Source: Psychrobacter sanguinis (GTDB lineage Bacteria > Pseudomonadota > Gammaproteobacteria > Pseudomonadales > Moraxellaceae). From it: 64,000 bases of DNA. Made by a program: the position numbers and the translations under genes. The notes beneath the pieces were generated by a model. That model did no database searches. It was not told the DNA's origin and was given only the letters and a program-made list of their open reading frames with translations. Of the stretch, positions 53,352 to 63,940 are shown piece after piece. The DNA lies in contig NZ_CP085990.1 of NCBI RefSeq assembly GCF_020736705.1, forward strand, positions 2,976,001 to 3,040,000, in the 5' to 3' direction. Position 1 is the stretch's first letter. Each line of letters starts with the position of its first letter.

Positions 53352-54790
53352 TCTTAACCCCTTTAAAATAACCTTCTATAAACTTCGAATTCCCACCATC
53401 ATGTTCAATTAAGTAAGATTTTGCGACAAATTGTTCTATATTATGGTAGCGAGCGGGGGTAATCTCGTTATTCGTAGAGAGGAGAACAACTTGATCGGAT
53501 AAGGTAGGATAATAGTGCTCTAATATATTAGAAATATGCTCATCATCCAAACGACCAAGAGGTGTGTCAATAAATATTGGTAGAGGATATATTGATTCTT
53601 TCAAGATCGCTTTAATCAAGCTTGAAACATATAATTGCTTTTCACCTTGTGATAATGACTCTTTTTTCAACTCTTCATCATTATCATCATATAAGAACAC
53701 TTTCATACCATGACCATCGGGCAAGATAGTAACTAACACCTCACTTATAAAGCTATTATTAGAGGTGTTTAGTTTGTGCATAAGTTTCTGTAACTCTTTC
53801 AAAATACTACTTTCAAGACGTGATTTTTTAGATTGCTTTTGACTATTAATAAATTCTTTCAAAACATCTATAAATTTTTCTGCTTTATCTATTTTTACTT
53901 GATTCTCATTTGATACTTCGATCCTTTTTAAAAGATTATCTCGTTGTTTTTCCTTTCTATCAAGCTCAAAGGTCTCTCGGTTAATACTTTCTGTATTACT
54001 TCCTATCTTTAAAATAGTATCTTTAATTTCTTGTTCTAATCGCTGACGTTTATTGATAAGTTCAGATATATACTCATCTACTTGATCTGCATCAATCCTA
54101 CTTAATATTGAGTTAATTTCTGAAACTCTATTTTCAAAGGTATTTAACTGAATCAAGATATTTTCTAAAGTTTTTTCACTATATAAATTTATAACAGATA
54201 GTGCATCATCTATTAACTTTCTATCAGCGTTGGTAAAATCATGCTCAAAGTTTATAGAAGTATTTAACTTTACATCACCAAAAATCTCTTGTCCTAAGTG
54301 CCTAGCTTTATCATAAAAAAACACTTTGTCTTTGAATGATAACGTTGAACCTTCTGGCTGTGGTGGTTCATTGAAAAGAGCCTCTATAAAACTATCAATT
54401 TTTTTCATATTTGTAGATGCAGTAATCTCGATAAGCTCGTTCTCATCCTGCGCAATTAAATGCTCTTTTACTTCGTGCAACTTACCTGAGAGGATTACTA
54501 AAGGTATTACTTCACCTAAAACATTGAACTCATTCTCTAGATTAGAAATCTTATCTTGCAATGAGTTTTTTTCTTTAACTAGTTCGTCCCTGTTAAAATT
54601 AGACACTTGCGGCGCTGACTGATCGATCATTCTGTTATATTCGACCACCTTATCTTCTTTAAGCTTAACCTGTTTATTTAAACTAGCATTTAAATCTTCT
54701 AATTCTTCAATAACTTTGTTTTTATCTTTAATTGTTGTTTCAATATCATTAACTTGGTCTTCAGCCCTACCAGAAAGACTATGTTTTTTT
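53344..54790 (-). pseudogene. dndD: DndD-like SMC ATPase, N-terminus removed by an insertion sequence
   Basis: About 480 residues remain of a protein usually near 660. A long coiled coil (about residues 10-110 and 200-330, rich in Lys, Glu, Leu, with a hinge region between) is followed by the ABC-type C-terminal half: signature SLSQGEKQLYVSSLI and Walker B PIFIDTPLGRLDDEH, then VVLLSTNNEI. The N-terminal Walker A half is gone. The open frame now begins at a GTG formed inside the terminal repeat of the ISAba1-like element. Without Walker A it cannot form a working ATPase. The DndD assignment rests on the C-terminal motifs and the DndE-like neighbour. Confidence 0.72.
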
Positions 54791-55980
54791 CTCTGCACAC
54801 GACAAAAAAATCATCCCCACCCGATTTTCATAGGTTTAGGGGTTAAAAAGCTAACTAACTGTCGAAATACAGTCTTATCATTGTTAAAAAACACCAAGCG
54901 AAGACCTTCGATCAATAAATCCAGGCCAAGCGCAAACAAACTGGCTTGAGGTCGAGCGTTTGACTTTAACTTGCGTTTTAACGGCTTATCTTTGTCTTTA
55001 TAAATACCGACATGATAAGCCCAACAAAATGCTAAGGCGTTCACTGCGACTAATTTACTGACCCGATCAAGATGGGTTAAGTGGGTATCTTCAAGATTAA
55101 AGCCACGCCCCTTTAGACAAGCAAATAAAGTCTCAATTTCCCAACGCTTAGCATAGCTTGTCATCGCATCCACTGTTTCTAGTTGATTGGTTGCCACAAT
55201 CACTAAATCATAGTCTTTATCACGCTTGGCAAATACTCGAACCAAACAACCATCGACAGTCAGTATTCGCCCATGTCGATATGTTTCTTGATGGCTAACA
55301 TGGCGAAATAATTCTTTAATCTGTACCAACTTGCCATGATGATTCTTAACTTTACTGTTCTTCTTAATCCGTATGGCAAAGGGTATGTGATTATTGGTGA
55401 GCCAGTTAAACCATTTTTCGCCAACAAACTCTCTGTCCGCTACTATCATCTCAAGGTTATCTTTGCCAAATTGTTTGATAAACCGCTCAATAAGTTCACA
55501 GCGTTCAAGATGGTTTGTATTACCTCGCTTATCTAGCATTTGCCAGTATAAGGGGATGGCTATCCCTTTATATACCACCCCTAGCATAAAGATGTTGAGG
55601 TTACTTTTACCCCATTTCCAGTTGGTACGGTCAATGGTTAAGGTGACTTTGCCTAGCCTAAATAGTCGATATATCATTAAAGCCAGTTGATCGTAGTCTG
55701 TCCTCGCTTCGGCAAAAAATCGCTGTAGTCTGCGATAGTGACTGTCGGTTTTACCACCCTTAGGAAGGTGTCTTGCTATTTTTTTAAGATTACTGCTTTG
55801 AGCAGTAATCAGGGCTATTATCATTAGGCTCAAACATGTGATTCTTGCCTTGTTCATACTCAGGTTTTGGGTTAAAGTTTCACTAAGTCTGTTAAAGTTT
55901 GGCATGGTCTGATTCGTCTTGAAAATTACTATTATGCCTTTGCTTTAACAGACTTTTTTGTTTTTTTGTCGTGTGCAGAG
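54791..55980 (-). mobile_element. ISAba1-like IS4-family element, copy 2 (intact, no target duplication)
   Basis: It has the same CTCTGCACACGAC ends as copy 1. The nine-base flanks differ (TGTTTTTTT at 54782-54790 and AACTAATAA at 55981-55989), so one side of the original insertion has been lost. It has removed the 5' part of dndD and anything upstream of it. The transposase is complete. Confidence 0.92.
54811..55905 (-). CDS. IS4-family transposase (ISAba1-like, copy 2)
   Basis: An intact 364-residue DDE transposase starting MPNFNRLSETLTQNLSMNKARITCL. The catalytic Asp is in LTIDRTNWKWG, the second in MIVADREFVGEKWF, and the Glu is in YAKRWEIETLFACLKGRGFNLE. It differs from copy 1 by a few substitutions and by having seven instead of eight A residues near codon 43. 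It could mobilise both copies. Confidence 0.94.
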   Translation of the reverse strand: MPNFNRLSETLTQNLSMNKARITCLSLMIIALITAQSSNLKKIARHLPKGGKTDSHYRRLQRFFAEARTDYDQLALMIYRLFRLGKVTLTIDRTNWKWGKSNLNIFMLGVVYKGIAIPLYWQMLDKRGNTNHLERCELIERFIKQFGKDNLEMIVADREFVGEKWFNWLTNNHIPFAIRIKKNSKVKNHHGKLVQIKELFRHVSHQETYRHGRILTVDGCLVRVFAKRDKDYDLVIVATNQLETVDAMTSYAKRWEIETLFACLKGRGFNLEDTHLTHLDRVSKLVAVNALAFCWAYHVGIYKDKDKPLKRKLKSNARPQASLFALGLDLLIEGLRLVFFNNDKTVFRQLVSFLTPKPMKIGWG

Positions 55981-56009
55981 AACTAATAATTAGATTTTAA
56001 TTCCATGAC

Positions 56010-56450
56010 TCATTGATAGTGCTGCGGCAAAGTAAAAATCTTATCAAATATCAAAGTAAAGACAAAGGTATATACCAAGAAGAAAAGTAGCAATGCTACC
56101 TCCATCATAAATGCTTCATACACACCTACTCCATACCATAGCATATACAGTGGCAAGCAGATCAATACTAGACCGCCCTCGAATCCTATAGCATGAGCAC
56201 TGCGTATCAAGACCGTACGTTCTTCAATCTTTTTATGGCGTTCCCAAGCTTCAAAGCCAGTGTTATAAATAAAGTTCCAGATGACTGCAGCCAATGACAC
56301 CATAACGGCGACGGGCAAAGACTGCAAAGCATCACTACCACTTAGCCACATTAATATAAAAGTCGATAGAATAATAGCAATGCCTTCAAAAACAACCACA
56401 TAGATTAAACGGCGTTTCAGCGGTGATAAAGTGATCAACAACAACCCCAA
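56010..56450 (-). CDS. PACE-family (AceI-like) efflux transporter
   Basis: A small inner-membrane protein with four hydrophobic segments and two BTP-type repeats, each beginning with an Arg-rich turn (KRRLIYVVVFEGIAIIL and ERTVLIRSAHAIGFEGGLVLI) and NFIYNTGFEAWER between them. The Glu in VFEGIA corresponds to the key glutamate of AceI. The family exports biocides such as chlorhexidine and perhaps polyamines. The start is uncertain: the 5' end has only TTG codons (56450, 56444, 56441, 56438), and homologues begin about five residues before KRRL. The gene ends about 30 bases from the ISAba1-like element. Confidence 0.82.
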   Translation of the reverse strand: MGLLLITLSPLKRRLIYVVVFEGIAIILSTFILMWLSGSDALQSLPVAVMVSLAAVIWNFIYNTGFEAWERHKKIEERTVLIRSAHAIGFEGGLVLICLPLYMLWYGVGVYEAFMMEVALLLFFLVYTFVFTLIFDKIFTLPQHYQ

Positions 56451-56579
56451 AGCACACCTATTGTGCGCACTTAAAGTATCGGTCCGTCCCGAAATTTTGA
56501 TGAGTTTACAAAGACAGTGCCACGGTTTCCGCCTGTATTCCTATTATACCTAATCTTCAGTGCTTATTTTAGCCACAAA

Positions 56580-56616
56580 AAAGACCCCCGTATTCTAAAA
56601 TACGAGGGTCTTTTTG
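56580..56616 (-). terminator. Terminator after acnB
   Basis: AAAGACCCCCGTATT pairs with AATACGAGGGTCTTT (one mismatch) around CTAA, with T or A runs on both sides; it may also serve in the opposite direction. Confidence 0.85.
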
Positions 56617-56647
56617 ACCGCTTAAATTAAGCGTTCAACTATCGAAA

Positions 56648-59251
56648 TTAAGACAATTGAGCAACGTTAATTTTATCTGCTTCTTCAGAGTAAGTTTCCA
56701 TCTGATCGAAGTTCATGTAACGGTATACTTCTTCACCCATGCTGTTTAGCATGCCAGCATACTGCTGATATTCTTCGTTAGTAGGTAGCTTACCAAGTAC
56801 AGCAGCAACAGCAGCTAATTCAGCTGAAGCTAGATATACGTTAGCACCTTGACCTAGACGGTTAGGGAAGTTACGGGTAGAGGTAGATACCGCAGTAGAG
56901 CCTGGAGCAATACGTGCTTGGTTACCCATACATAGTGAACAACCTGGCATTTCAGTACGTGCGCCCGCTTGTGCGTATACGTTGTAGTAGCCTTCTTCCA
57001 TCAACTGGCGAGCATCCATCTTAGTTGGTGGTGCAATCCATAGACGAGTTTTCAAGCTACCGGCAGGTACTTCTTGTAATAATTTACCAGCGGCACGGAA
57101 GTGACCGATGTTAGTCATACAAGAACCGATGAATACTTCATCAATCTTATCACCCGCTACATCAGATAAAGTTTTGGCGTCATCTGGGTCGTTCGGGCAG
57201 CACAATACTGGCTCGTTGATTTGACTCATATCGATAGTCATGTCAATGGCGTATTCTGCATCTTCGTCAGCACGCATCAAGCTTGGGTTTTTCAACCACT
57301 CTTGCATAGCTTCGATACGACGGCTTAGAGTACGAGCATCGCCATAACCTTCAGAGATCATCCATTTAAGAAGTGTGATGTTTGAGTTTAAGTACTCAGT
57401 CACAGACTCTTCAGATAGAGTGATGGTACAACCGGCAGCACTACGCTCAGCTGACGCGTCTGATAATTCGAACGCTTGCTCAACTGTTAAGTCTTCTAGA
57501 CCTTCAATTTCTAAGATACGGCCGTTAAACTCGTTGATTTTACCTTTCTTATCAACAGTTAAGTAACCTTCTTTGATCGCTTGTAATGGGATAGCGTGTA
57601 CTAGGTCACGTAGAGTGATACCAGGCTGACGCTCACCTACGAAACGAACACGTACAGATTCAGGCATATCTAGTGGCATAACACCAGTCGCTGCGGCAAA
57701 AGCAACCAGACCAGAACCTGCTGGGAATGAAATACCCATTGGGAAACGAGTGTGCGAGTCACCACCAGTACCAACAGTATCTGGAAGAAGCATACGGTTT
57801 AACCAGCTGTGGATAATACCATCACCTGGACGTAAGCTTACACCGCCACGGTTCATGATAAAGTCAGGTAGTGTGTGCTGAGTTTCAACGTCAACTGGCT
57901 TTGGATAAGCAGCAGTGTGACAGAAAGACTGCATCACTAGGTCAGCTTGGAAACCAAGACAAGCCAAATCTTTAAGTTCGTCACGAGTCATAGGACCAGT
58001 GGTATCTTGAGAACCAACAGTAGTCATCTTAGGTTCACAGTACATACCTGGACGTACGCCTTCCATACCACAAGCTTTACCAACCATCTTCTGAGCTAAC
58101 GTATAGCCTTTGTCTGAAGATGCTGGTTGTTCTGGCTTAGCAAATACGTCTGAATGCTCTAGACCTAAGTAATCACGAGCACGATTGGTTAAAGCACGAC
58201 CAACGATTAATGGAATACGACCACCAGCACGTACTTCATCAAGAAGAGTTGCTGAGTTTAATTTGAAGGTAGATAGAACTTCGTCAGAATCATGCTTAGT
58301 GATTTTGCCTTCGTATGGGTAGATATCAAATACATCACCCATTTCAATGTTATCTACTTTTACATCTTCAATTGGTAGCGCACCTGAATCTTCCATAGTG
58401 TTATAGAAGATAGGAGCGATTTTGCCACCTAATACTAGACCACCGCCACGTTTGTTAGGTACGTTAGGAATATCGTCGCCCATTAACCAAAGTACAGAGT
58501 TAGTCGCTGACTTACGGCTAGAGCCAGTACCTACTACGTCACCAACATAGGCTAAAGGGAAGCCTTTTTCTTTTAGTGCTTCGATTTGCTTCATTGGGCC
58601 ACGTACGCCCTCTTCGTCAGCTTGGATGCCATCACGAGAGTTTTTGTGCATAGCTAATGAATGTAATGGGATGTCTGGACGGCTCCATGCGTCTTGTGCT
58701 GGAGATAGGTCGTCTGTGTTGGTCTCGCCCGTTACTTTGAACGCAGTATAAGTTGATTTTTGTGGTACTTCTGGGCGCTGTAAGAACCATTCTGCATCAG
58801 CCCATGACTGAACTACTTCTTTCGCTTTCTCGTTACCCGCTTCTGCTTTTTCAGTAACGTCATTGAATGCGTCGAATACTAATAGGGTCTTTTTCAGTGC
58901 TGCTGCTGCGTTTTCAGCTACTTCAGCATCATCTAACGCTTCTACTAAAGGTAATACGTTATAACCACCTTGCATAGTACCTAGGATATCGACTGCTTTT
59001 TTCTTATCGATAAGTGGTGATACTGCTTCGCCTTTTACGATAGCAGCTAAGAAAGCGGCTTTCACGTAAGCTGCTTGGTCAACACCTGCTGGTACACGGT
59101 TAACCAATAAGTCCATTAAGAACTCTTCTTCACCTGCTGGTGGATTTTTTAATAATTCAACCAAATCAGCAGTCTGGTGCTCAGATAGTGGTAGGGGTAC
59201 TGTACCAAGTTGGGCACGTTCTTCGACATGTTTACGATATGCGTCTAACAC
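56648..59251 (-). CDS. acnB: Aconitate hydratase B
   Basis: The main TCA-cycle aconitase of many proteobacteria, interconverting citrate and isocitrate. AcnB order is clear: an N-terminal HEAT-like domain ([22 protein letters not shown] to about residue 160), then the swivelling domain ([31 protein letters not shown]), and then the catalytic domains with iron-sulfur ligands in [14 protein letters not shown] and [32 protein letters not shown] is also present. The 867 residues are normal. In E. coli the apo form binds mRNA. It is a single gene on the minus strand. Confidence 0.97.
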   Translation of the reverse strand: MLDAYRKHVEERAQLGTVPLPLSEHQTADLVELLKNPPAGEEEFLMDLLVNRVPAGVDQAAYVKAAFLAAIVKGEAVSPLIDKKKAVDILGTMQGGYNVLPLVEALDDAEVAENAAAALKKTLLVFDAFNDVTEKAEAGNEKAKEVVQSWADAEWFLQRPEVPQKSTYTAFKVTGETNTDDLSPAQDAWSRPDIPLHSLAMHKNSRDGIQADEEGVRGPMKQIEALKEKGFPLAYVGDVVGTGSSRKSATNSVLWLMGDDIPNVPNKRGGGLVLGGKIAPIFYNTMEDSGALPIEDVKVDNIEMGDVFDIYPYEGKITKHDSDEVLSTFKLNSATLLDEVRAGGRIPLIVGRALTNRARDYLGLEHSDVFAKPEQPASSDKGYTLAQKMVGKACGMEGVRPGMYCEPKMTTVGSQDTTGPMTRDELKDLACLGFQADLVMQSFCHTAAYPKPVDVETQHTLPDFIMNRGGVSLRPGDGIIHSWLNRMLLPDTVGTGGDSHTRFPMGISFPAGSGLVAFAAATGVMPLDMPESVRVRFVGERQPGITLRDLVHAIPLQAIKEGYLTVDKKGKINEFNGRILEIEGLEDLTVEQAFELSDASAERSAAGCTITLSEESVTEYLNSNITLLKWMISEGYGDARTLSRRIEAMQEWLKNPSLMRADEDAEYAIDMTIDMSQINEPVLCCPNDPDDAKTLSDVAGDKIDEVFIGSCMTNIGHFRAAGKLLQEVPAGSLKTRLWIAPPTKMDARQLMEEGYYNVYAQAGARTEMPGCSLCMGNQARIAPGSTAVSTSTRNFPNRLGQGANVYLASAELAAVAAVLGKLPTNEEYQQYAGMLNSMGEEVYRYMNFDQMETYSEEADKINVAQLS

Positions 59252-59803
59252 AATAAGCGTCCTCTTTCATTATTTTACGCAGGTTAGGTAGCTGCCACGA
59301 GGGTAAATTACCGTCCTAACTGGATAATAACAGTCAGATTTTGTGGTGGCTTCCAGTACCTTGCAGGTGGGTTTAACTCTGGTCACTAATATAGCCTAAA
59401 ATGCTCAAAAAGTTAATCACCAAACTGTAAACCCTATGTTTTTTAAGGCCATATCGAACATTTATTTAGGAAATACAAACTATAACTCAAAGGCTTATAG
59501 TAATATTTTATGATGGTACTAGATTAAGCTTAGAAGTTTCCTTAAAAATGGCTATGATTGTTCAATAAGCCAAGTACTATAATTTAAGTACCATAATTTA
59601 AGTACAATGATTTGAATGCAATTATTTCAGTACGGCAAATATTTCAGGACAACAAAGTCAGTTTAAAAATGTCAATACAATAAATTAACAGCGTTCATTT
59701 TATTAAAATTATTATGGATGTCTCTACTCTACTAAATTTTAATTAGTTCTCATCTTCATTCCGTTCATTCTCTACCAACACGTTATTTGTAAGGAAAATT
59801 ATT
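59252..59803. other. Intergenic region, 552 bases, with a degenerate 14-bp repeat
   Basis: Holds the acnB promoter at one side and the promoter of the decarboxylase-like gene at the other. At 59580-59650 a degenerate tandem repeat of 14 bases is visible. No ORF or RNA gene was seen. Confidence 0.45.
59580..59650. repeat. Degenerate 14-bp tandem repeat
   Basis: Units TAATTTAAGTACCA (59580), TAATTTAAGTACAA (59594), TGATTTGAATGCAA (59608), TTATTTCAGTACGG (59622) and a partial fifth. The unit length is not a multiple of the helix turn and the copies have drifted. Confidence 0.7.
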
Positions 59804-60208
59804 ATGGCAGACCCTAAAACTGATACTTATCAAAATGGATTAAAAGTACGTACTGAAGTGATGGGAGAAGCTCATGTTAAGCGCTCTCTTGATTCTGCGA
59901 CACCGTTTACTCAGCCTTTACAAGATTGGATTATTGAACATGCGTGGGGCAGTACTTGGCAAGATGAAGAAATATTGCCTCGTAAATATCGCTCCTTAAT
60001 TACCTTGGCTTTTTTAATTGCTCAAAAAAGTCCTAATGAATTAAAAGGGCATGTGAGAGGTGCCATTAATAACGGTGCAACTGTGGAAGAGATTCGTGAA
60101 GTGTTGATGCATAGCTTGCCTTACTGCGGTGCTCCAGCTACCCAAGACGCATTCCGTGCGGCGATAGAGGCTTTAACAGATTTAGGTATAGATTTACAAC
60201 AACCTTAA
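59804..60208 (+). CDS. Carboxymuconolactone decarboxylase-family protein
   Basis: A 134-residue all-helical protein matching the PcaC/AhpD fold: LPRKYRSLITLAFLIAQKSPNELKGHVRGAINNGATVEEIREVLMHSLPYCGAPATQDAFRAA. In PcaC the conserved His and the C-terminal Gly/Pro segment form the active site that decarboxylates 4-carboxymuconolactone. The single Cys in LPYCG and lack of a CxxC motif argue against an AhpD-like peroxidase. No other pca gene is nearby, so this may act on another substrate. AAGGA precedes the ATG. Confidence 0.85.
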   Translation: MADPKTDTYQNGLKVRTEVMGEAHVKRSLDSATPFTQPLQDWIIEHAWGSTWQDEEILPRKYRSLITLAFLIAQKSPNELKGHVRGAINNGATVEEIREVLMHSLPYCGAPATQDAFRAAIEALTDLGIDLQQP

Positions 60209-60423
60209 ATTTATAAAAGTTTTGACAAGGATACGGTTGTCTTAATCAGTTTAGGCTCGGCTTTTTTCGTTTCAATTAATTTAGAGCCCATTCATTTGGG
60301 TTAAGTTAATGGGTTGAATTATCCGCCTATAGCCTAATATCTGATATAATAAATGCATTCATTTTTATACTTTGAACAATTAATAAACCCTAATACTATC
60401 AAGGGTTAGGACAGAAGCTGATT

Positions 60424-61476
60424 ATGACAACTACAGTACAAACCTTCGTACCGGAAGCGCAACCTAAACCCAAAAAAGCGGTGAAAGGTGAAAAACTACG
60501 CGGCTATGACAAAGTCGCTCGTATCCCAATTAAAGTGATTCCAACGATTGAAGCCCCTAAGAAGCCGGATTGGATTCGGGTTAAAATGTCGTCTCCTGCT
60601 GAAGTAGACCGTATCAAAAAGACCCTTCGTAAACAGAAGCTTTATACCGTTTGTGAAGAAGCGGCCTGCCCTAATCTACCTCAGTGCTTTGGTGATGGTA
60701 CCGCAACCTTCATGATTATGGGTGATATTTGTACCCGTCGCTGCCCGTTCTGCGACGTAGCACATGGTCGTCCTAATGAGCTTGATAAGGATGAACCACG
60801 TCATACAGCAGAGACTATTCAAGGTCTTGGTCTCAAATATGCGGTGATTACTTCGGTAGACCGTGATGATCTAAAAGATGGCGGTGCTCAACATTTTGTT
60901 GATGTGATCAATGAATCAAAAGCATTGAGCCCAAATTGCCTAATTGAAATCTTAGTGCCCGACTTCCGTGGCCGTATGGAAGTGGCGTTGGACTTACTGA
61001 CTGAAACTGCGCCTGACGTATTTAACCATAACATTGAGACGGTGCCTCGCTTATATAAAGCTTTCCGTCCAGGTTCAGACTATCAGCATTCACTAGACTT
61101 GCTTAAACAGTACAAAGCTCGTCGTCCTGACATTGCTACTAAGTGCGGCTTTATGGTGGGTTTAGGCGAAACGGAAGAAGAAGTTTACGCCTTATTAGAT
61201 GATTTAAAAGCCCATGATGTGGATATGATTACCATCGGTCAGTATTTACAGCCCAGTAAAAACCATGCCCCCGTTGATCGTTATGTCCATCCAGATGAGT
61301 TTCAACGTTATATGGATTATGGCAAAAAGATTGGTTTCTTCAGTATTTGGGCCGGCCCTATGGTTCGCTCAAGCTATTTTGCAGACCGTCAATTCTATGG
61401 GGAAGACTGCCCTGCTCCTGTTCGCAGTAAGAAAGCGTTGGCTGCCGAAGCAGAAGGCAAGAAGTTAGGCTGTTAG
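60424..61476 (+). CDS. lipA: Lipoyl synthase
   Basis: A radical-SAM enzyme that inserts two sulfurs into octanoyl groups on lipoyl domains. Both clusters are visible: the auxiliary cluster cysteines in [12 protein letters not shown] (near residue 77) and the radical-SAM triad CTRRCPFC (near 102). [34 protein letters not shown] and [17 protein letters not shown] follow. The 350 residues include a slightly longer N-terminus. lipB is not adjacent. A strong terminator follows. Confidence 0.97.
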   Translation: MTTTVQTFVPEAQPKPKKAVKGEKLRGYDKVARIPIKVIPTIEAPKKPDWIRVKMSSPAEVDRIKKTLRKQKLYTVCEEAACPNLPQCFGDGTATFMIMGDICTRRCPFCDVAHGRPNELDKDEPRHTAETIQGLGLKYAVITSVDRDDLKDGGAQHFVDVINESKALSPNCLIEILVPDFRGRMEVALDLLTETAPDVFNHNIETVPRLYKAFRPGSDYQHSLDLLKQYKARRPDIATKCGFMVGLGETEEEVYALLDDLKAHDVDMITIGQYLQPSKNHAPVDRYVHPDEFQRYMDYGKKIGFFSIWAGPMVRSSYFADRQFYGEDCPAPVRSKKALAAEAEGKKLGC

Positions 61477-61510
61477 TAACTATCTTTAGCCTATAATGTG
61501 TTTTAAGACA

Positions 61511-61546
61511 AAAAAGGAGACCTATTTAGATAGGTCTCCTTTTTTA
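61511..61546 (+). terminator. Terminator after lipA
   Basis: A 14-bp stem AAAAAGGAGACCTA / TAGGTCTCCTTTTT with a six-base loop and a T run. Confidence 0.9.
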
Positions 61547-61637
61547 TTTATTGACTGTCTAGACGAGTCCATATTAGACGGCTATATATATTTAGACAAA
61601 TATATTTATCAGACGATTGTATTATTCTGGACAATAC

Positions 61638-62527
61638 TATAGTGAAAGAACTTATAAACTGTCACAAAGCCAAAGAAAATAAAAGAACAAAGTATCGATA
61701 CACTGCAGACGCCAGTCTTTACGTTTACGCTTGATCCAAGCCCAGGCTTTTTCGATGGGATTTAAATCTGGGCTATAAGGTGGTAGCCATAAAATACAGT
61801 GTCCTGCATCATTAATAAGCTCTTGAAAATCAAGTCTTTTATGGAAGGTGGCGTTGTCCTTAACAACAACGCTGTTCTTAGGTAGGTTTGGCAGTAGCAA
61901 TTGTGTCACCCAGCTATAGAAGACGTCGGCATTGACATTACAATCATAAAGGCCAATGGCGAATAGTTGATTATTGTGAATAGCACCGATAGCATTGGTT
62001 TGATTCTTTAGTTGCCAGTTATAACTGCCAAAGCACGGTTTGCCTTTATAGGAATAGCCGTGTGGTCGGTTCTCATGAGACTTAAAACCACTTTCGTCTA
62101 AATAAATAATAGCTCTATCGCTTTCTTCAAACTCAGACAGTTGTTCAAGAAATAGACGCCTTAGATCGTCATCTGCTTTAGGGTGATTTAGTGTCTTTTT
62201 TTTGAGTAATGCCGAGACGCTTGAGAGCTTTTCCTATGCCTCTGTCGCTACAGTTAAATCGCCTTGCTCGTTCATAATGATAGTCATCAGGATAGGCTTT
62301 GACATCTGCTATAAGGGCATCGTTGTCTATCTTACTGGGGATTCGTTTGCATTGTTTTCGCTCAAGCCGTTTCTTCCAGTTTTGTATACTGGTTGGGCTA
62401 ATTTGATACTCTTCGGCTAACTCTCGAAAGCTGTAGCCTTCGTCAAGTTTGCTAAGAATCATTTGTCGGTAGTCTTTTGAATATGCCATAAGTTTTAGTG
62501 TCCCACTTTATTCGTTCTTTGACTATA
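61638..62527 (-). mobile_element. IS630-family element
   Basis: It is bounded by imperfect inverted ends, TATAGTGAAAGAAC at 61638 and the complement of TATAGTCAAAGAAC ending at 62527, starting with the TA dinucleotide that IS630 elements target and duplicate. It carries one transposase in two overlapping frames. Confidence 0.8.
61652..62489 (-). CDS. IS630 transposase encoded in two frames
   Basis: The first frame (62489 down to 62178) encodes a helix-turn-helix part (MAYSKDYRQMILSKLDEGYSFRELAEEY). Near its end an eight-A run (62196-62203 on the complement) allows a +1 or -2 shift into the second frame, which continues to 61652. The total span of 838 bases needs exactly one such shift. The DDE residues are in IIYLDESGFKSHENRPHG, VVVKDNATFHKRL and YSPDLNPIEKAWAW. 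Frameshifting at A runs is common in this family, so this can be a working gene of about 278 residues, not a broken one. Confidence 0.8.
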
Positions 62528-62977
62528 TTAAGCAGTTACTCATTCTAACTATCAAACTCAATAGTTTGGCTTGCCGATTATTCCCTACTTAGCTTTATAA
62601 TATTCTATGTCATTGCTATTGTTATAATTTTTAACTGCTAAGGTAATCTAATAGTCCATATTTGAATTTAAATGTAACTATGGGTAATTCCTGTTTTAAA
62701 GTTCGCTATAATCTAAAGGCTCAAGACACTTCATAATTAAAGATCTTAATGGTTCAACTTATAAAAACTCTAAATTAATAATTCTAAATAAAGCCTATGT
62801 ATTGAGATAGTTAGACTTTTAAAACTCATTATTCTTTAAATGATTGTTTAGATAAGAACTTAACCCGTTACTTGACTGACTATTTATACTATGTCTACTT
62901 AAATTACTTCTATTTTAACTGTTGGTTCTATTTAAGCCGTTAACCATATTATTTTTCATTGTTTCAAGGACTGTTTC
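62528..62977. other. Intergenic region, 450 bases, no gene seen
   Basis: AT-rich spacer between the IS630 element and the hydrolase gene. No ORF, RNA or hairpin stood out. The last 20 bases hold the CAAGGA ribosome-binding site of the hydrolase gene. Confidence 0.45.
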
Positions 62978-63907
62978 ATGGCTAAGACCATTCTTTCTTC
63001 GGATAAAATTCATACCTTACATCACACTTTTTACGAGCCAAAAAATGACGCCAAAGCCACTTTGCTAATTGTGCACGGTATGACTGAGCACAGCGGACGC
63101 TATCATCAATTTGCGGAATTTTTAACTGAGCATGATATTGCGGTACTTACTTACGATCAATTGGGTCATGGTCGCACCATCAGTAATGCTGAAGAACTCG
63201 GCTATTTCGCCAAGTCGCATCCTGTGCAAAAGCTGTTAAAAGACGTAGTGATAATGGCAGACCAGCTAAAAGCAAAACATCCTGACGTACCGCACTTCAT
63301 AATGGGTCACTCGATGGGCTCATTTGTAGTAAGAAATGTACTGCAAGTTCATAGCGATCAATTTGAGGGTGCTATCATCATGGGTAGCAGTGATTATAAT
63401 CCTCTGCTTAAACCTATGATGCCGGTTATGGAGATACTTAATAAAGTACAGCCTAAACGTCATAACTCTGTTATATCTAGTGCCATGAACATCATGTTTA
63501 ATGCTCAATTAAAAGATAAAGAAATGGACTCTGATCATGCTTGGCTATGTAATAATCCAGAGGCCATTGCTGAGTATGAAAAAGACCCTTTATGTGGTTT
63601 TGATTTTACCAACAATGGTTATTGGACCCTATTAAAATTGATGGAAGGCGGTTTGGCTAAAGACTGGGCAGAAACCATCGAGCATGACTTCCCTATGTTG
63701 TTTATGAGTGGGAAAAACGATCCAGTAGGCTATATGGGTAAAGCCATACCCAAAGTAACCAAACGCTTGAAAAAGCAGGGCTTTAAGCATGTCGAAAAGC
63801 AACTATACCCTTCAATGCGTCATGAGCCATTACATGAAGTTGAAAATAAAAAAGTCTATCAGGACCTTTTAAATTGGCTTGAAGGTCAATTGGAAAAGTC
63901 AGCTTAA
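62978..63907 (+). CDS. Alpha/beta hydrolase (monoacylglycerol lipase or lysophospholipase-like)
   Basis: A 309-residue soluble hydrolase of the Hydrolase_4 group. LLIVHGMTEHSGRYHQFAEFL (oxyanion HG), VLTYDQLGHGRT, and HFIMGHSMGSFVVRNVL with the nucleophile Ser in GHSMG near residue 112 are typical of lysophospholipase L2 and monoglyceride lipases. The Asp is probably in LFMSGKNDPVGYMG and the His in YPSMRHEPLHEV, so the triad is complete. No signal peptide is seen, so it is cytoplasmic. Substrate is unknown. Confidence 0.85.
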   Translation: MAKTILSSDKIHTLHHTFYEPKNDAKATLLIVHGMTEHSGRYHQFAEFLTEHDIAVLTYDQLGHGRTISNAEELGYFAKSHPVQKLLKDVVIMADQLKAKHPDVPHFIMGHSMGSFVVRNVLQVHSDQFEGAIIMGSSDYNPLLKPMMPVMEILNKVQPKRHNSVISSAMNIMFNAQLKDKEMDSDHAWLCNNPEAIAEYEKDPLCGFDFTNNGYWTLLKLMEGGLAKDWAETIEHDFPMLFMSGKNDPVGYMGKAIPKVTKRLKKQGFKHVEKQLYPSMRHEPLHEVENKKVYQDLLNWLEGQLEKSA

Positions 63908-63940
63908 TTACCTACTGATTCTACTCAACAAACAGGTTTA

